A stretch of DNA of 64,000 nt, from positions 1-64,000 of the forward strand of contig NZ_QWET01000019.1 of NCBI RefSeq assembly GCF_003573545.1. Reading direction: 5' to 3'. Shown here one piece after another: positions 62,600 to 64,000 of the stretch; within the stretch, counting starts at the first letter, position 1, and each line of letters begins with the position of its first letter. The position numbers were made by a program, and so were the translations under genes. Origin of the DNA: Mariniphaga sediminis (GTDB lineage Bacteria > Bacteroidota > Bacteroidia > Bacteroidales > Prolixibacteraceae). The notes beneath the pieces were generated by a model. The model was not told the DNA's origin and did no database searches. It was given only the letters and a program-made list of their open reading frames with translations.

Positions 62600-63187
62600 T
62601 CAATCGATTAGTTCATTAAAATATTCCACACTACTTAACTTGTCTTTATCTAATTGAACTGATTGCAGTAAGGTCAGAAGTTTTCTGTACTTTTCTGCAA
62701 ATTTTGGAATTTCTTCATCCCGCATGGTATGAGCGCCATGCACCACAAAAGGGGGCAAATATTCCATGCGGCACAGGTTGACCGATTGCTTAAAAGGCGC
62801 CAGGAATTCATTTATAGTAAAATGATTTCGCCCCTCACGGCAATAAATTTCTCTGCGCCCACCAGTTGAAATCACTGAGATTACTGTTTTTTTTTCTAAT
62901 TGGCGACCATCTCTTCCGTATGCCCAACCATGTTGCAGCACCAGATCCATCCACTCTTTCAATAACGCGGGAGCGCTGTACCAGTAGAAAGGGTGTTGCC
63001 ACACAATAATATCATGGGTTGAAAGTAACTGCTGCTCTCTTTTTACATCAATAAAAAAATCGGGGTAGTTCTCATATAAATTATTAAATGTAACCCCTTT
63101 CATATTTTTGACAGCATCGACAAGCTGTTTGTTTATCCTCGATTTCTGAAACGCCGGGTGCGCAAATTCTACAAGTATCCTCTTCAT
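62600..63187 (-). CDS. NAD(P)H-dependent oxidoreductase, KefF/KefG-like
   Basis: Flavodoxin-fold quinone reductase-type protein of 195 aa, ancillary subunit of the Kef potassium-efflux system. Flavodoxin-like start MKRILVEFAHPAFQKSRIN, central HDIIVWQHPFYWYSAPALLK (FMN and quinone site), WAYGRDGRQLEKK and STGGRREIYC. Family length is about 175-200. The stop is one base before the antiporter ATG, so the pair is translationally coupled. Confidence 0.93.
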   Translation of the reverse strand: MKRILVEFAHPAFQKSRINKQLVDAVKNMKGVTFNNLYENYPDFFIDVKREQQLLSTHDIIVWQHPFYWYSAPALLKEWMDLVLQHGWAYGRDGRQLEKKTVISVISTGGRREIYCREGRNHFTINEFLAPFKQSVNLCRMEYLPPFVVHGAHTMRDEEIPKFAEKYRKLLTLLQSVQLDKDKLSSVEYFNELID

Positions 63188-63694
63188 GTATCGGCTTTAA
63201 TTTTTTTATCTGGTAATAGCCTGGATGAAAAAACGAAATGGAGGAATTTTTATTCCCTTCATTCAATTCGATTTCTAAAAATAGTAATTTTCGTGAGAAG
63301 TTTTTTGGTATACGCTTTCCCGATTTATAAGACGGAGTTTTTTCGTTAAAAAATGATCAAAAAAAGCAGGAGTTTTAATCACATCATTTACAAGATATTA
63401 TTTTTTTATAGCGTCTAAATAACCCGAAAAATTTGCAAATGCCAACCTTTACAGTTAAATTTGAACTGTACAAAGCGTTCATTGAATAAGAAAAGATACT
63501 ATCCGCATCGATTCAGCAGTTGGTAAACTCAACAGAACTTATTAAACCGAGTTAGCTCAACGGTTGCAAAAACAGGCCTTGTAGTCCCGATGTAAATTGG
63601 GATGAGTCGAAAGACCGATGGAAGTTTGAACGACCGGGCGCTCAAATCCTGTTATTCAGGGGTTTTACGCAAACGGAATTGGTGCGGATTTTTT
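63188..63694. other. Intergenic region with tRNA-like and GNRA-hairpin sequence
   Basis: 507 bp between the KefF-like gene and lnt. No credible protein gene: a 16-codon frame at 63439 is all there is. The right half (63547-63662) has a tRNA D-arm-like GAGTTAGCTCAACGG, a 7-bp stem TCCCGAT-GTAA-ATTGGGA (63585-63602, one G-U), GTC-GAAA-GAC (about 63606-63615) and CTCAAATCC late on. The D-stem has no partner, so it is not an intact tRNA. Nature unknown. Confidence 0.4.
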
Positions 63695-64000
63695 TTATTC
63701 CGGAATGAGCCTTTTTGTAATCAGAAACAATACGAGCAGCCCCGCCACAAATAAAGATATCCGGGCAATGTAATCGCCATATTTCACGTAAAACGTAATT
63801 TCATCATTAATATTCACCGTACCTTCTATTGCGGCCTCGGTCCACCATCCGGTTGTTTGCAGCAAGTCTCCCCGCTGATTGATAATGGAGGAAATGCCTG
63901 TGTTGGCTGACCGGGCTACACTCCGTCGGGTTTCAATGGCCCTGAGTCGGGCAAAGGAGAGATGCTGTTTGTATCCTGGCGTGTTGCGCCACCAGCCGTC
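63695..64000 (-). CDS. lnt: Apolipoprotein N-acyltransferase, C-terminal part (window edge)
   Basis: Minus-strand gene whose 5' part is outside the window. The last 101 codons read DGWWRNTPGYKQHLSFARLR, IETRRSVARSANTGISSIIN, QRGDLLQTTGWW, and end in a membrane helix (YIARISLFVAGLLVLFLI). This is the C-terminus of Lnt, which adds the third acyl chain to lipoproteins in the inner membrane; the nitrilase-fold Arg and Ser of RSVARSANTGIS are conserved. The frame is open to base 64000. Confidence 0.93.
   Translation of the reverse strand, partial: DGWWRNTPGYKQHLSFARLRAIETRRSVARSANTGISSIINQRGDLLQTTGWWTEAAIEGTVNINDEITFYVKYGDYIARISLFVAGLLVLFLITKRLIPE

Noticed and set aside
63439-63489. 16-codon frame MPTFTVKFELYKAFIE
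   Set aside because: Too short to support as a gene; could be the start of a lost gene but nothing follows.
63549-63640. tRNA gene
   Set aside because: The D-arm-like GTTAGCTCAACGG has no pairing partner, there is no anticodon arm of 5 bp with a 7-nt loop at the right place, and no acceptor stem.
1-64000. CRISPR array, SusC/SusD pair, intact transposase
   Set aside because: Looked for and not seen; the only repeats are the short ones listed.

Overview
The window comes from a member of the Bacteroidota, most likely an anaerobic marine or sediment-type lineage such as Marinilabiliales/Prolixibacteraceae (inference). The grounds are: a type IX secretion (T9SS) sorting domain, -7 elements of the form TAnnTTTG, dense sulfatase/lyase gene clusters, SoxR-reducing-type protein plus Rnf in the order B-C-D-G-E-A, pyruvate phosphate dikinase, and a flavin reductase-rubredoxin fusion. 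No rRNA, tRNA, CRISPR array or intact insertion sequence was found.

Region 1 (1-13870) is a + strand catabolic operon for a sulfated, uronate-containing polysaccharide, most likely a glycosaminoglycan. It holds a partial sulfatase, a Tat-exported Gfo/Idh/MocA oxidoreductase, a DUF1080 (3-keto-disaccharide hydrolase) protein, two more sulfatases, a GH88 unsaturated glucuronyl hydrolase, a PL8-type lyase whose T9SS sorting domain is out of frame at a run of ten A, and a PL21 heparinase II. A strong hairpin terminator ends it and a palindromic MITE-like element follows. No SusC/SusD pair is in the window.

Region 2 (14216-20711) holds a NagD-like HAD phosphatase and a LacI regulator, then a divergent operon of a lipoprotein GH88, kduI, kduD and a DUF4861 lipoprotein. 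A perfect palindromic LacI-type operator overlaps the operon promoter. Lyases, sulfatases and GH88 would release unsaturated uronate, and KduI and KduD would carry it to 2-keto-3-deoxygluconate.

Region 3 (20753-44902) is mostly core functions: a DUF2179 membrane protein, RF3, an OmpA/PD40 protein, RlmD, an ABC-F protein, RlmB, an ammonium transporter flanked by two paralogous Lrp/AsnC regulators, an MscS channel, an M64 peptidase, an ECF sigma/membrane protein pair, heptose epimerase, FolE, two beta-propeller proteins, a CDGSH protein, a flavoredoxin-rubredoxin fusion, and a sigma-54 response regulator followed by a NarL-type two-component pair. Candidate structured RNAs lie ahead of the ABC-F gene and between the two signalling units.

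Region 4 (44903-64000) holds PPDK, a second MscS channel, thiol peroxidase, a GT2 glycosyltransferase, an ECF sigma/membrane protein/DUF4097-like operon, a remnant of an RNA methyltransferase gene, the full Rnf operon led by an RseC-like protein, a KefF/KefC-like potassium-efflux pair, and the 3' end of lnt running off the right edge.
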